64,000 nt of DNA from Piscinibacter gummiphilus (GCF_032681285.1 NZ_CP136336.1:3087001-3151000); one strand, 5' to 3'; shown: positions 10,298 through 19,200, counted from the stretch's first letter. Made by a program: numbers and translations. Notes: generated by a model from the letters alone, not told the origin.

Positions 10298-10320
10298 CCC
10301 AAGCCGCCGCTTCCTAAGCT
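10292..10320 (+). promoter_or_regulatory. Sigma-70 promoter of the rightward sugar operon
   Basis: A consensus -35 TTGACA (10292-10297), 17-bp spacer and -10-like TAAGCT (10315-10320). It lies about 95 bp before the ATG at 10414. The -35 overlaps the GntR-type palindrome, consistent with repression by occlusion. Confidence 0.55.
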
Positions 10321-10413
10321 CGGGCCGGCTCGGTTTCAGCCCGGGCGAACCAGTAAAGTCCTCCTTCATGCCGAGGTGGCGCAGCCATGCGCGCCTGGCC
10401 CGAAGGAGACACC

Positions 10414-11307
10414 ATGCACATTGCGGCCCACAACTGGATGCGCGCCGAACCCATTCGACGAACCATGGAGCGCCTGCGCGCACACGGCATCGACGCCCTC
10501 GAGATCGCGGGCGAGCCCGAGCAATACGACACCCGAGAGGTGCGCGCGCTGCTGAAGGAACACGGGCTCACCTGCTGGGGCGCCGTGACGCTCACGCTCG
10601 GCGAACGCAACCTCGCCGCACGCGACGCGGCGCGCCGCGAAGCCACCGTCGACTACATGAAGCGCGTCGTCACGATGGTCAAGGAGCTCGACGGCGAGAT
10701 CGTCTCGCTCGTGCCGCTCACGGTAGGCAAGGTGGTGCCCGAAGCCTCGGCGGAGGACGAGTGGCGCTGGGTGGTCGAAGGCGTGAAGGCCGTGCACGAG
10801 CATGCGCGCCGCGAAGGCGTGCGCATCGCCATCGAGCCGCTCAACCGCTTCGAGACCTACCTCATCAACCGCACCGACCAGGCCCTCGCGCTCGCCGACG
10901 CCGTGGCACCCGACTGCGGCGTGTGCCTCGACGTCTTCCACATGAACATCGAGGAAGCCGACCTGCACGCCGCCTTCCGCCAGGCCAAAGGGCGCATCTA
11001 CGACGTGCACCTCGCCGACAGCAACCGCTTCGCGCTCGGCATGGGCCACCTCGATTTCCGCGCCATCCTCGACACGCTGCGCGAGGTCGACTACACCGGT
11101 GCGCTGTCGCTGGAGTTCGTCGCCACGCTCGACCGCACGCCGGCCAATCCCTACGGCGCGCAGGCCGAGACGAGGCCGGTCGACATCTCGCCCGAGCAGA
11201 AGCAGTTCCTCATCGACCACGGTTCCAACCTGCTGTCGGACGAGTTCTACACCTCGCTCTTCACCCGCTCGATGGACGTGCTGCGCCCGCTGGTCGCGCC
11301 CCGCTGA
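10414..11307 (+). CDS. Sugar phosphate isomerase/epimerase (second TIM-barrel paralogue)
   Basis: AAGGAG (10403-10408) fixes the ATG at 10414 (MHIAAHNWMRAEP), giving 297 residues; an in-frame ATG at 10387 has no ribosome site. Metal-site strands are visible: 'IAIEPLNRFETYLINRT' (Glu), 'CLDVFHMNIEE' (Asp, His), 'VHLADSNRFALG' (His) and 'LSLEFVATLDRTPANP' (Glu), a pattern shared with ketose 3-epimerases (tagatose/psicose epimerase family) and hydroxypyruvate isomerase-like proteins. It is the first gene of the rightward half of the sugar cluster and probably acts on the same imported carbohydrate as the divergent paralogue. Confidence 0.88.
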   Translation: MHIAAHNWMRAEPIRRTMERLRAHGIDALEIAGEPEQYDTREVRALLKEHGLTCWGAVTLTLGERNLAARDAARREATVDYMKRVVTMVKELDGEIVSLVPLTVGKVVPEASAEDEWRWVVEGVKAVHEHARREGVRIAIEPLNRFETYLINRTDQALALADAVAPDCGVCLDVFHMNIEEADLHAAFRQAKGRIYDVHLADSNRFALGMGHLDFRAILDTLREVDYTGALSLEFVATLDRTPANPYGAQAETRPVDISPEQKQFLIDHGSNLLSDEFYTSLFTRSMDVLRPLVAPR

Positions 11308-11320
11308 TTACCTGCCTGCC

Positions 11321-11839
11321 ATGCTCTTCGGAAAACTCTTCCACACCGGCCTGCGCACCGCCGACCTCGCCTCGAGCGTGCGCTTCTACACCGACGTGCT
11401 GGGCATGGTGCAGGTGCCTCGACCGCCGTTCGACTTCCCCGGCGCGTGGCTGGCACCGGCCCAGGCCGGGGCCGAGGCCACCATCCATCTCTACGCGGGA
11501 GACGCTGCGCGCGAGCCCGATGGTTCGGTGCTCACCGGCTCGGGCGCCATCGACCATCTCTCGATCGTCTGCGGCGGCTACAGCGCCTTCCGCGCGCAGT
11601 TCGAGCGCTTCGGCCTGCCCTACCGCGAGAACCTCGTGCCTGGCACGCCGCTGTGGCAGCTCTTCGTCTACGACCCCAATGGCGTGCAACTGGAGCTGAC
11701 CTTCCACGCCGCCGCCGAGCGCGAGCCGGTGCCGGTGATCTCACCCGAGCGTCTCTACAAGCCGCGCGAGCGCTGGTTCGAGCCGGCGGCCTACCGGCAG
11801 TTCTCCACCCCATCCAAGGACGACCATGGAAGGCCTTGA
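11321..11839 (+). CDS. VOC (glyoxalase/dioxygenase superfamily) protein
   Basis: A 172-residue vicinal-oxygen-chelate protein starting at the ATG 13 bp after the epimerase stop. 'LFHTGLRTADLASSVRFYTD' (residues 5-24) is the typical first beta-alpha unit with the metal-ligand His, 'AIDHLSIVC' (about 76-84) the second, and 'FVYDPNGVQLELTFH' (about 115-129) the closing strand with a Glu ligand. Members include glyoxalase I, epimerases and extradiol dioxygenases. Its place between an isomerase and a GntR regulator suggests it processes an intermediate of the sugar pathway. The exact reaction is unknown. Confidence 0.85.
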   Translation: MLFGKLFHTGLRTADLASSVRFYTDVLGMVQVPRPPFDFPGAWLAPAQAGAEATIHLYAGDAAREPDGSVLTGSGAIDHLSIVCGGYSAFRAQFERFGLPYRENLVPGTPLWQLFVYDPNGVQLELTFHAAAEREPVPVISPERLYKPRERWFEPAAYRQFSTPSKDDHGRP

Positions 11840-12623
11840 ACAGACCGCCCGACTGCTGCACATGATCCGCGAGCGCGGATTCAAGCCCGGCGACAAGCTG
11901 CCCTCGGAGCGCGACCTGGCCGAAGAGTTCAACATGAGCCGCAGCGCCTTGCGCGAAGGGCTCATCCGCCTCGACACGCTGCGCATCATCGAGTGCCGCC
12001 CGAAGTCGGGCATCTACCTGCAGCCCTACGGCGCCGAGCGCAGCATCGAGGCGATGGTGCTCTTCGCCGAGACCAACACGCCGCTCTCGGCGGCCGAGGT
12101 GGCGCAGTCGGTCGAGCTGCGCAGCGTGCTCGAAACCGAAGCGCTGCGCCTGGCCTGCATGCGCCGCACGCAAGACGACCTCGACCGCATGCAGGCGCTG
12201 CTGGCCGAGAGCGAAGCCATCATCGAGCGCGGCGAGAGCCTGGCCGACCTTGACGCCGAGTTCCACAAGGCCATCGTCGCCGCCACCAAGAACGATGTGC
12301 TGCTGCGCTTCATCAACGTCTTCTATCGCATGTCGCGCCAGCGCCGCGAGATCTACTTCGACACGCCCACACAGAGCAAACGTTCGCACGCGCAGCACCT
12401 GGCGCTGTACCGCGCCATCGAGCGGCAGGACGCCGAAGCCGGCCTGCGCATCCTGCGGCGCCACCTGAAGGGCGTCGACACGTACTTCCGCATGTTCTTC
12501 TCCGAAGGCCCGGGCCAGGGCGGCAACGGGCACGACACCGAGGCCGTCGCCCCGGCCAAGGCCAGTGGCCGGCCGGCGAAACCGAAACGAGCCCTGGCCG
12601 CAGCGGCCACGGCGCGGCGTTGA
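11826..12623 (+). CDS. FadR-subfamily GntR transcriptional regulator (FCD domain)
   Basis: A 265-residue regulator whose start overlaps the VOC gene by 14 bp. The winged helix spans about residues 5-65 ('KLPSERDLAEEFNMSRSALR' is a classic GntR recognition region). The all-helical FCD ligand domain follows (about 90-220), with the expected metal-ligand pattern ('DLDAEFHKAIVAAT', 'RSHAQHLALYRAIERQD'). An Ala/Lys/Pro-rich tail closes the protein. FCD regulators usually sense carboxylated sugar metabolites such as aldonates or uronates, which hints at a sugar acid intermediate. It probably represses both arms of the cluster through the palindrome at 10279-10291. Confidence 0.92.
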   Translation: MEGLEQTARLLHMIRERGFKPGDKLPSERDLAEEFNMSRSALREGLIRLDTLRIIECRPKSGIYLQPYGAERSIEAMVLFAETNTPLSAAEVAQSVELRSVLETEALRLACMRRTQDDLDRMQALLAESEAIIERGESLADLDAEFHKAIVAATKNDVLLRFINVFYRMSRQRREIYFDTPTQSKRSHAQHLALYRAIERQDAEAGLRILRRHLKGVDTYFRMFFSEGPGQGGNGHDTEAVAPAKASGRPAKPKRALAAAATARR

Positions 12624-13618
12624 GCACCGCCTTGCCGCGCGTTCTGCTCACGAACGCGATCCACCCCGAGGCGCACGCGAGGCTCTCCCGCTCGGCCGAG
12701 GTCGTCGTCGCGCCCGACACGGCGGCAGCCACGCTGCGCCACGCGGCCGCCGGCTGTGAGGTCGTGGTGGTGCGCGCCCAACTGCCCGACGACATCTTCG
12801 AGGCGGCGCCCTCGCTCATCGGCGCGGTGCGCCACGGCACGGGGATCGACATGATCCCGCTCGACGCCGCCACCGCACGCGGCGTGCTGGTCGCCAACGT
12901 GCCGGGCGTCAACGCCAACGCCGTGGCGGAACACGTGCTGCGCAGCATGCTCGCACTGGCGCGGCAGACGCCCCAGGTATCGGCAACGCTGAAGGATGCG
13001 GGCTGGGCGGCCGCTCGCGCCGCCGCCGAACGCGGGGTCGAGCTGCGCGGGCGCACGCTCGGTGTGGTGGGCTTCGGCCACGTGGGCCAGGCGGTGGCGC
13101 GGCTGGCGCACCTGGGCCTGTCGATGCGCGTGCTGGCACACAGCCGCTCGCCGCTTCGAGACGACACGCACGCGACGGCCGCCCACTCGCTCGACAACCT
13201 GCTCGCGCAAAGCGACGTGGTGGTGCTCGCCTGCCCGCTGACCGATCAGACGCGCGGCCTGCTGGGCGCCTCGCAGCTCGCGCGCATGCGCCCCGGCAGC
13301 TGGCTCGTCAACGTGGCGCGAGGCCCGGTCGTCGACGAAGCGGCGTTGATCGCCGCGTTGCGCTCCGGCCATGTGGCGGGCGCCGCGCTCGACGTCTTCG
13401 ACACCCAGCCTCTGCTTGCCGGCCACGCGTTCTGGCAGATGCCGCATGTGATCGTGACCCCGCATGCCGCCGGCGTGTCGGAAGACAGCATGCGGGCGAT
13501 GGGCCTCGGCGCCGTCGAGGCGGTGGAGCACCTGCTGCGGGGCGTTTGCCCGCCGACCTGCCGCAACCCGCAGACGCTGCCGGCATTCAAGCTGCGCTGC
13601 CAGCAACGCCGGGGCTGA
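12620..13618 (+). CDS. D-isomer-specific 2-hydroxyacid dehydrogenase family protein, catalytic Glu replaced
   Basis: A 332-residue protein starting at a TTG that overlaps the regulator stop (TTGA). The NAD-binding Rossmann motif is 'GVVGFGHVGQAVA' (about residues 148-160). Of the family catalytic triad, Arg (VARG, R234) and His (TPHAAG, H282) are present, but the Glu expected in the '(D)VFxxEP' segment is Gln (DVFDTQPL, Q263). The enzyme would reduce a 2-ketoacid or oxidise a 2-hydroxyacid at the end of the sugar pathway; the Gln may lower activity or change specificity. It is the last gene of the rightward operon. Confidence 0.88.
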   Translation: MSTALPRVLLTNAIHPEAHARLSRSAEVVVAPDTAAATLRHAAAGCEVVVVRAQLPDDIFEAAPSLIGAVRHGTGIDMIPLDAATARGVLVANVPGVNANAVAEHVLRSMLALARQTPQVSATLKDAGWAAARAAAERGVELRGRTLGVVGFGHVGQAVARLAHLGLSMRVLAHSRSPLRDDTHATAAHSLDNLLAQSDVVVLACPLTDQTRGLLGASQLARMRPGSWLVNVARGPVVDEAALIAALRSGHVAGAALDVFDTQPLLAGHAFWQMPHVIVTPHAAGVSEDSMRAMGLGAVEAVEHLLRGVCPPTCRNPQTLPAFKLRCQQRRG

Positions 13619-13627
13619 CGGGCAGCG

Positions 13628-14662
13628 TCACAAGCCTCGTGCAAGCGCCCGGGTGAGCGTGCCGGCATCCACGCCCTCGAGGTTGCCCACGCGCTGGCCC
13701 GACCACAGAGGCGTGAAGTCACCGATGCCGCGGGCCTCGGCCGCCGCACGCAGCGGTGCGATGGCGGCCGTGGCCGTCGGGAACTCGGGCGCATCGGGCG
13801 AGAGCGGCCCCACTTCGCGCATCACCCGGTTCACGATGCCGCGCGCCGGCCGGCCCGTGAAGAGGTTGGTGAGCGCGGTGTGGCGGGCCTGCGGGCTGCG
13901 CAGCGCCGCTCGGTGCAGCGCCGAGGTTTGCGCTTCGGGGCAGAGCATGTAGGCCGTGCCCACCTGCACCGCCGAGGCGCCGAGCGCCATCGCGGCCTTC
14001 ACGGCATTGGCATCCGAGATGCCGCCCGCCGCGATCACCGGCACGCGCACGGCCTGCACGATCTGCGGCAGCAGCGTCATCAGGCCTTGCTGGCGCGTGA
14101 GGTCGTGGTCGAGGAAATGGCCCCGGTGACCACCGGCCTCCAGGCCCTGCGCGATCACAGCGTCGACACCGTGCTCCTGCAGCCACAGCGCCTCATCGAC
14201 CGTGGTGGCCGACGAGAGGATGCGCGAGCCCCAGCTGCGCACACGCTTCATGAGCTCAGGCGCGGGCAGCCCGAAATGAAAGCTCACGATCGGCGGCTTG
14301 AAGGGCTCGATGAGGTCGGCGATCTCGCTGCTGAAAGGGTTGCGGCCGGCACCGGCGGGCACCTTGTCGATGTCGATGCCGTACTCGGCGTGGTAGGGCG
14401 CGAGGCGCGCGCGCCACCGGGCTTCACGCACGTTGTCGGGCGCGGGGTTGGTGTGGGCGAAGAAGTTGACGTTCCAGGTGCCGCCGTGCGCGGCCAGCGC
14501 CTTCAGCTCGTCTTGCAGCGCCTGTGGCGCGAGCATGGCCGCGGGCAACGAACCCACGCCACCCGCTTCGATCACCGCGATGGCCAGCCGGCTCGTCTGC
14601 ACACCGGCCATCGGCGCCTGGATGATGGGCAGCTCGGTCTTGAGCAGGTCTTGGATGGGCAT
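13628..14662 (-). CDS. Nitronate monooxygenase / NPD-family FMN protein
   Basis: I use the ATG at 14662 (MPIQDLLKTELPIIQAPMAG), preceded by AGAGGA; the frame extends nine residues further without family character. The protein has 344 residues. The N-terminal 'PIIQAPMAGVQTSRLA' and the FMN-phosphate region 'PVIAAGGISDANAVKAAMAL' (about residues 209-228) followed by 'GASAVQVGTAY' are diagnostic of the 2-nitropropane dioxygenase family. 'AQGLEAGGHRG' (about 171-181) carries the His proposed as the catalytic base. Members oxidise alkyl nitronates with FMN; related proteins are enoyl reductases. It is convergent with the sugar cluster and has no obvious partner. Confidence 0.87.
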   Translation of the reverse strand: MPIQDLLKTELPIIQAPMAGVQTSRLAIAVIEAGGVGSLPAAMLAPQALQDELKALAAHGGTWNVNFFAHTNPAPDNVREARWRARLAPYHAEYGIDIDKVPAGAGRNPFSSEIADLIEPFKPPIVSFHFGLPAPELMKRVRSWGSRILSSATTVDEALWLQEHGVDAVIAQGLEAGGHRGHFLDHDLTRQQGLMTLLPQIVQAVRVPVIAAGGISDANAVKAAMALGASAVQVGTAYMLCPEAQTSALHRAALRSPQARHTALTNLFTGRPARGIVNRVMREVGPLSPDAPEFPTATAAIAPLRAAAEARGIGDFTPLWSGQRVGNLEGVDAGTLTRALARGL

Positions 14663-14806
14663 GGGTCGTGTTCCTCTGGGCGTCGTCAAGATGGGATGCG
14701 CTTCATCGTACCCCTGCCGTCACGACAGCGTCGGCGCAAAAGCCGAGCGCCGCTGACCGCGTGATGGCCCGCCGTCCTACAGCTTTCGCGCACCGGCCGC
14801 ATCACC

Positions 14807-17206
14807 ATGCCGGCCATGCCACCGCCCGAGATCGACCCACCGCAGCCCTCTCCTTCACGAGCGCCGCACGCCAGGCGATGGCATGCCGCCCGCATCGCCC
14901 TCTGGGCGGGCCTGGGAAGCGCGCTCCTGGCCGCCGCGGCCGGTGCCGCCTACCTCACCCACCTCGCGCGCAACGCCCCCGGCGTGCAGGACCTGCGCGA
15001 AGTCACCTCGGCGCGCCCTTCGGTGCTGCTCTCGGCCGATGGCGAGACGCTCGCCACCTTCAGCCGCGGGCCGTCGCAGCGCGTCACCGTCGACGAGGTG
15101 TCGCCGCACCTCATCCAGGCCCTGCTCGCCACCGAAGACCACCGCTTCCACGAGCACGGCGGTGTCGACTACAAGCGCCTCGTGGCGGCGCTCTACAACA
15201 CCTGCATCGGCCGCACGCAAGGCGGCTCCACGCTCACGCAGCAGCTGGCGCGCAACCTCTTCCCCGAGGAGATCGGCCGCAGCCGCTCGCTGCACCGCAA
15301 GCTCAAGGAGCTGGTGACGGCCTTGCGCATCGAGCAGCATTACAGCAAGCGCGAAATCCTCGAGGCCTACCTCAACACTGCGCCATTCCTCTTCAATGCG
15401 GTGGGCGTGGAGATGGCCGCGCACACCTATTTCAACAAGCCCGCTTCGGAACTGAATGAAGTGGAAAGCGCCACGCTCGTGGGCATGCTCAAGGGCCCGC
15501 GCTACTACAACCCGGTGCTCAACCCCGAGCGCGCCCGCGAGCGACGCAACCTGGTGCTCGCGCAGATGCAAAAGCGCGGCTCGCTGGAAGCTGCACGCTT
15601 GCGGCAACTCGCCGCGCAGCCGCTGCGAGTGAGCCTCAACCGCTACGCCGACGCACCCGGCCCCGCGCCGCACTTCAGCGGCCATGCGCGCAAGTGGCTC
15701 CTGGCCTGGGCCGAGACCACCGGGCACGACCTGTACGCCGACGGCCTGGTGATCGAGAGCACGCTCGAGATGGACCTGCAGCGCGCCGCCGAGGAGGCCG
15801 TGGCCCGCCAGACCGAAGCCCTGCAGCAGATCGCCAACGTCGAGTGGAGCCAGGCCGAGCTGGTGGAGACCTCGCTCAACGGCGCGCGCCTGCCACGCCG
15901 CGCCGAGCCCTTCGGCTACTTCTGGAAGCAGCGCCCGGAGTTGCTGGCCGCCGCGGTGCGCGAAACGCCCGAGTTCCGCCGCGCGGTGGACGGCGGCGCC
16001 AGCGAAGCGCAGGCCGTGCGGGAACTGCTGTCCGACAAGGAATGGCTCTCGTCCCTCAAGGCCCGCAAGACGCGACTCGAAGCCGGTTTCGTGGCGATGG
16101 ACCCGACCACCGGCGAGGTGAAGGCCTGGGTCGGCAGCCGAGACTTCGCACAAGACCAATACGACCACGTCGCACAGGCCGCGCGCCAGCCGGGCTCCAC
16201 CTTCAAGCCGCTGGTCTATGGCGCCGCGCTCGAAGGCGGCATCCGCCCGCAGCGCGCCTACCTCGACCAGGCCGTCGAGATCCGCAGCAGCGATGGCAGC
16301 GTGTGGAAGCCCACCGACATGACGGCCCCGAGCGGCCTGCCCATGACGCTGCGCGACGGGCTCGTGCACTCGCGCAACATCGTCACCGCGCAGGTGATGC
16401 AGGACGTGGGCGTCGACCGCGTGGTGGCGTTGGCCAAGGCGTCCGGCGTGAACCAGAGCCGGCTCGACCCGGTGCCTTCGCTTGCGCTGGGCACGAGCCC
16501 GGTCACGCTCCTGGAGATGGTCAACGCCTACGCCACCATCGCGCACGAAGGCGTGCGGCGCGAGCCGCTCGTCATCAAGCGCATACGCGACCGCGAAGGC
16601 CGCGTCATCGCCGAGTTCGGCTCGTCACCACGGCGCGCGATGTCGCCCGACACCGCGGTCACGCTCGTCGACATGCTGCGCGGCGTGGTCACGCAAGGCA
16701 CCGGCACCATGGTGCGCACGCGGTTCGGCATCACCCAGGCCGACGTGGCCGGCAAGACCGGCACCACGCAGAACAACACCGACGGCTGGTTCATCCTCAT
16801 GCACCCGCGCCTGGTGGCCGGCGCGTGGGTCGGGTTCAACGACTCGCGCGTGGCGATGCGCAGCAACTACTGGGGCCAGGGCGGCCACAACGCCATCCTG
16901 CTGGTGGGCGACTTCTTCCGCGACGCGCTGCGTAGCGGTCTGGTCGACGCCCGCGCGCGCTTCGCGAGCCCGCAGACGCCGCAGGCCGTGATGGCCAGCT
17001 GGCCGGCCGTGGCCGACGAGCGTGAGGGCGCGTCCATCGCCCGGCTGGAAGTGCAGCCCGACACCAACCCCGACACCGCCCCGCCCGAAGATGCGCCGCC
17101 CAAGACCTCGCAGGAGCTCGATCAGCTCATCCAGACCATCGGGCGGCGCGAGGCGTGGTCGTCGTCAGGCTCGGCCGCCGGCGCGGCCATGTCGGTCACG
17201 CGCTGA
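14807..17206 (+). CDS. Class A penicillin-binding protein (bifunctional transglycosylase/transpeptidase)
   Basis: A 799-residue inner-membrane protein with one TM helix at about residues 29-50. The GT51 glycosyltransferase domain follows, with the catalytic Glu in 'ATEDHRFHEHGGVD' (E110) and 'GGSTLTQQLARN' (139-150). The transpeptidase domain has SxxK 'PGSTFKP' (S464/K467), SxN 'HSRN' (S522-N524) and KTG (650-652), so all catalytic residues are present. It polymerises and cross-links peptidoglycan in the periplasm. The length matches PBP1A/PBP1C-type proteins, but there is no C-terminal PBP1C domain; the tail after about residue 730 is a low-complexity Asp/Pro stretch. It stands alone and is followed by a strong terminator. 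Confidence 0.93.
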   Translation: MPAMPPPEIDPPQPSPSRAPHARRWHAARIALWAGLGSALLAAAAGAAYLTHLARNAPGVQDLREVTSARPSVLLSADGETLATFSRGPSQRVTVDEVSPHLIQALLATEDHRFHEHGGVDYKRLVAALYNTCIGRTQGGSTLTQQLARNLFPEEIGRSRSLHRKLKELVTALRIEQHYSKREILEAYLNTAPFLFNAVGVEMAAHTYFNKPASELNEVESATLVGMLKGPRYYNPVLNPERARERRNLVLAQMQKRGSLEAARLRQLAAQPLRVSLNRYADAPGPAPHFSGHARKWLLAWAETTGHDLYADGLVIESTLEMDLQRAAEEAVARQTEALQQIANVEWSQAELVETSLNGARLPRRAEPFGYFWKQRPELLAAAVRETPEFRRAVDGGASEAQAVRELLSDKEWLSSLKARKTRLEAGFVAMDPTTGEVKAWVGSRDFAQDQYDHVAQAARQPGSTFKPLVYGAALEGGIRPQRAYLDQAVEIRSSDGSVWKPTDMTAPSGLPMTLRDGLVHSRNIVTAQVMQDVGVDRVVALAKASGVNQSRLDPVPSLALGTSPVTLLEMVNAYATIAHEGVRREPLVIKRIRDREGRVIAEFGSSPRRAMSPDTAVTLVDMLRGVVTQGTGTMVRTRFGITQADVAGKTGTTQNNTDGWFILMHPRLVAGAWVGFNDSRVAMRSNYWGQGGHNAILLVGDFFRDALRSGLVDARARFASPQTPQAVMASWPAVADEREGASIARLEVQPDTNPDTAPPEDAPPKTSQELDQLIQTIGRREAWSSSGSAAGAAMSVTR

Positions 17207-17231
17207 ACCGCTTCCTCACCAACGCACCATG

Positions 17232-17259
17232 AAAAAGGCCGGCATGATGCCGGCCTTTT
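17232..17259. terminator. Bidirectional intrinsic terminator
   Basis: A near-perfect 13-bp inverted repeat (AAAAGGCCGGCAT, 17233-17245; ATGCCGGCCTTTT, 17247-17259) with a T-run on both strands. It separates the convergent PBP gene (plus) and the DUF2383 gene (minus). Confidence 0.93.
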
Positions 17260-17275
17260 CGTTGCAGTGCGACCG

Positions 17276-17728
17276 TCAAGCCGCCTTGTCGATGTCCCGC
17301 AGGCGCTTGATCTGATCGTGGTTGGCCTGCACGCCAAGCTGCTGGCGCGCGACGACCGCCCTCACCGACTCGGGCAGCGCTTCTTCCTTCAGTGCGGCGC
17401 GGTAGCGGGCAAGCGCAGCGTCTTCGCCTCGCTCGCACTCTTCGAGCATCGCGTGGTCGCTGTAGCCCGAGAGCGAGCCGCGCACCGCCACCCAGCCACG
17501 GTGCAGCGCGCCGGTGGCCGAACCGCCGGCGTCGGGCTTGCCGCCGTACTCGACCACCAGTGTCTGCAACTCGCCGGCGGCCGCGCGGCATTCCTCGGCG
17601 CGGCGCAGGAAGAGGTTGCGCAGGTCGCTCGACTTCACGTGCTTGGCGCACGCGGTGAAGCCGAGCTCGCCGTCTTTCGAGGTTTCGATCAGGTCGTTCA
17701 AGGTATCGACGATGTCATCGTGACTCAT
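17276..17728 (-). CDS. PA2169-type four-helix-bundle protein (DUF2383)
   Basis: A 150-residue protein. Two ATGs compete; GGAG at 17737-17740 is eight bases from the ATG at 17728 and only two from the one at 17734, so MSHDDIVDTLNDLIETSKDG is the start. The sequence is helical with ferritin-like spacing of acidic and His/Gln residues ('RRAEECRAAAGELQTLV', 'YSDHAMLEECERGEDAAL'). The family is common in soil proteobacteria next to stress genes; a role in stress or metal handling is suspected but unproven. It lies just downstream of a sigma-54 response regulator on the same strand, with 61 bp between them. Confidence 0.85.
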   Translation of the reverse strand: MSHDDIVDTLNDLIETSKDGELGFTACAKHVKSSDLRNLFLRRAEECRAAAGELQTLVVEYGGKPDAGGSATGALHRGWVAVRGSLSGYSDHAMLEECERGEDAALARYRAALKEEALPESVRAVVARQQLGVQANHDQIKRLRDIDKAA

Positions 17729-17789
17729 GGGCATTTCTCCTTTCAGTACTGCCAGAGGAGGCCCGCCACGAAGCGATTCGCCGCGGGCC

Positions 17790-19190
17790 CTAGTGCCCCT
17801 CCTCCACGGCCGTCTGGTTGGCCAAGGTGCCATCCGGCAAGGCTGCGTACTCCTTCAGCCGGTTGTAGAGGGTCTTCAGGCTGATGCCCAACGCTGCAGC
17901 GGTCTTTTCCTTGTGGTTGCCAAGGTGCTCCAGCGTTGCAAGCGTCACCCTGCGTTCGATCTCGGCAAGTGCTGTTCCGACCTGGATGGTCAGCGACGGC
18001 ACCGCGGGCTTGTCCGACACGCCGGCGGCCTGTACAGGATCGCCCGGCAGGCAGGCGTCGTGGATCAGGGTGTCGGTGGCCATCACGTAGGCGCGGCACA
18101 CCATGTTGCGAAGCTCACGCACGTTGCCGGGCCACTTGTAGGCCGACAGGCGTTGCAGCGCGGCGGGCGCGAACTGCTTGCGCTGACCTTCGCGCTTGGA
18201 GATCTGGTCGAGGAAGTGCTGCGCCAGCAGCGGAATGTCTTCCGCGCGCTCGCGCAGCGGCGAGAGTGCGATCGGGAAGACATTCAGGCGATAGAACAGG
18301 TCTTCACGCAGCTTGCCGGCCTTCACCGCATCCATCGGGTCGCGGTTGGTGGCGGCGACGAGGCGCACGTCGGTCTGCTGCACGGTCGTCGAGCCCACGC
18401 GCATGAAGGTGCCGGTCTCGAGCACGCGCAGGAGCTTCACCTGCAGGTCGAGCGGCATCTCGGTGATCTCGTCGAGGAAGAGCGTGCCACCGCTCGCGCG
18501 CTCGAAGAAGCCCTGGTGCTGGCGGTCGGCGCCGGTGAAGCTGCCCTTCTCGTGGCCGAAGATCTCGCTTTCGATCAGCTGCGGGGAAATGGCACCGCAA
18601 TTGACGGCAAGAAAGGGTCGGGCGCGGCGGCGGCTGAGGTCGTGCACCGTGCGGGCCACGACCTCCTTGCCGGTGCCGCTCTCGCCGGTCACGAACACCG
18701 TGACGTTGGTGCAGGCCACACGCATCACCTGCTCGTACACACGGCGCATCACCGGCGAGCGGCCCCACAGGGCGCCGAAGTGGCCTTCCTTTTCCAGCTT
18801 GGCTTCGAGCTCCTGCGCTTCGTGCTGGAGCGGGCACGGCGCGCTGATGCGCGAAATCAGCTTCTGCAGCTGCTGGGGGGCGACGGGTTTGACCAGGTAG
18901 TCGGCCGCGCCGCGGCGCAGCGCCTGGATGGAGGTGTCGAGGCTCGCATGCCCGGTGACCAGCACCACTTCGGTCTGCGGCATGGAGCGGGTGTCTTCCA
19001 GCAGCTCGAGGCCGTTGCCATCGGGCAGCACGAGGTCGAGGAAGATCAGATCGGGCGGTTGCAGCGCGATCTGGCGGCGTGCGTCGCGAAGCGAGCCCGC
19101 CGTGGCGACGGTCATTCCTTCGGTGGCAACAAGCATGGCCAGGGTTTCGGCCGAATCGCTGTCGTCGTCAATAACCAGGACGTGTGGCAT
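17790..19190 (-). CDS. NtrC-family sigma-54 response regulator, copy 1
   Basis: A 466-residue three-domain activator. The receiver spans about 1-120 (acidic pocket 'IDDDSDS', phospho-acceptor Asp in 'FLDLVLPDG', Lys in 'LVKPV'). The AAA+ domain spans about 143-385 (Walker A 'GESGTGKE', Walker B 'GGTLFLDEITEM', sigma-54 contact loop 'GSFTGA' in place of the commoner GAFTGA). A Fis-type helix-turn-helix closes it ('NHKEKTAAALGISLKTLYNR'). It activates sigma-54 promoters after phosphorylation. GGAG lies eight bases before the ATG. A close paralogue lies at 20486-21892, and an rpoN gene lies 5.5 kb away. Confidence 0.95.
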   Translation of the reverse strand: MPHVLVIDDDSDSAETLAMLVATEGMTVATAGSLRDARRQIALQPPDLIFLDLVLPDGNGLELLEDTRSMPQTEVVLVTGHASLDTSIQALRRGAADYLVKPVAPQQLQKLISRISAPCPLQHEAQELEAKLEKEGHFGALWGRSPVMRRVYEQVMRVACTNVTVFVTGESGTGKEVVARTVHDLSRRRARPFLAVNCGAISPQLIESEIFGHEKGSFTGADRQHQGFFERASGGTLFLDEITEMPLDLQVKLLRVLETGTFMRVGSTTVQQTDVRLVAATNRDPMDAVKAGKLREDLFYRLNVFPIALSPLRERAEDIPLLAQHFLDQISKREGQRKQFAPAALQRLSAYKWPGNVRELRNMVCRAYVMATDTLIHDACLPGDPVQAAGVSDKPAVPSLTIQVGTALAEIERRVTLATLEHLGNHKEKTAAALGISLKTLYNRLKEYAALPDGTLANQTAVEEGH

Positions 19191-19200
19191 TCCGTTTGCT
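19185..19200 (+). promoter_or_regulatory. Sigma-54 promoter reading toward the SDR gene at 19495
   Basis: TGGCATtccgTTTGCT: GG at 19186-19187, ten bases, GC at 19198-19199, so spacing is exact. It overlaps the start codon of the divergent response regulator copy 1 (19188-19190). Predicted transcription begins near 19211, giving an untranslated leader of about 285 nt. It matches the five other sites in this window in the ccgtTTGC core. Confidence 0.55.

Noticed and set aside
17776..17790. A GG-N10-GC arrangement on the minus strand upstream of the DUF2383 gene region (about 17751-17770)
   Set aside because: Spacing fits, but neither the CAC part of the -24 element nor the TT of the -12 element is present, so it is indistinguishable from chance in GC-rich DNA.
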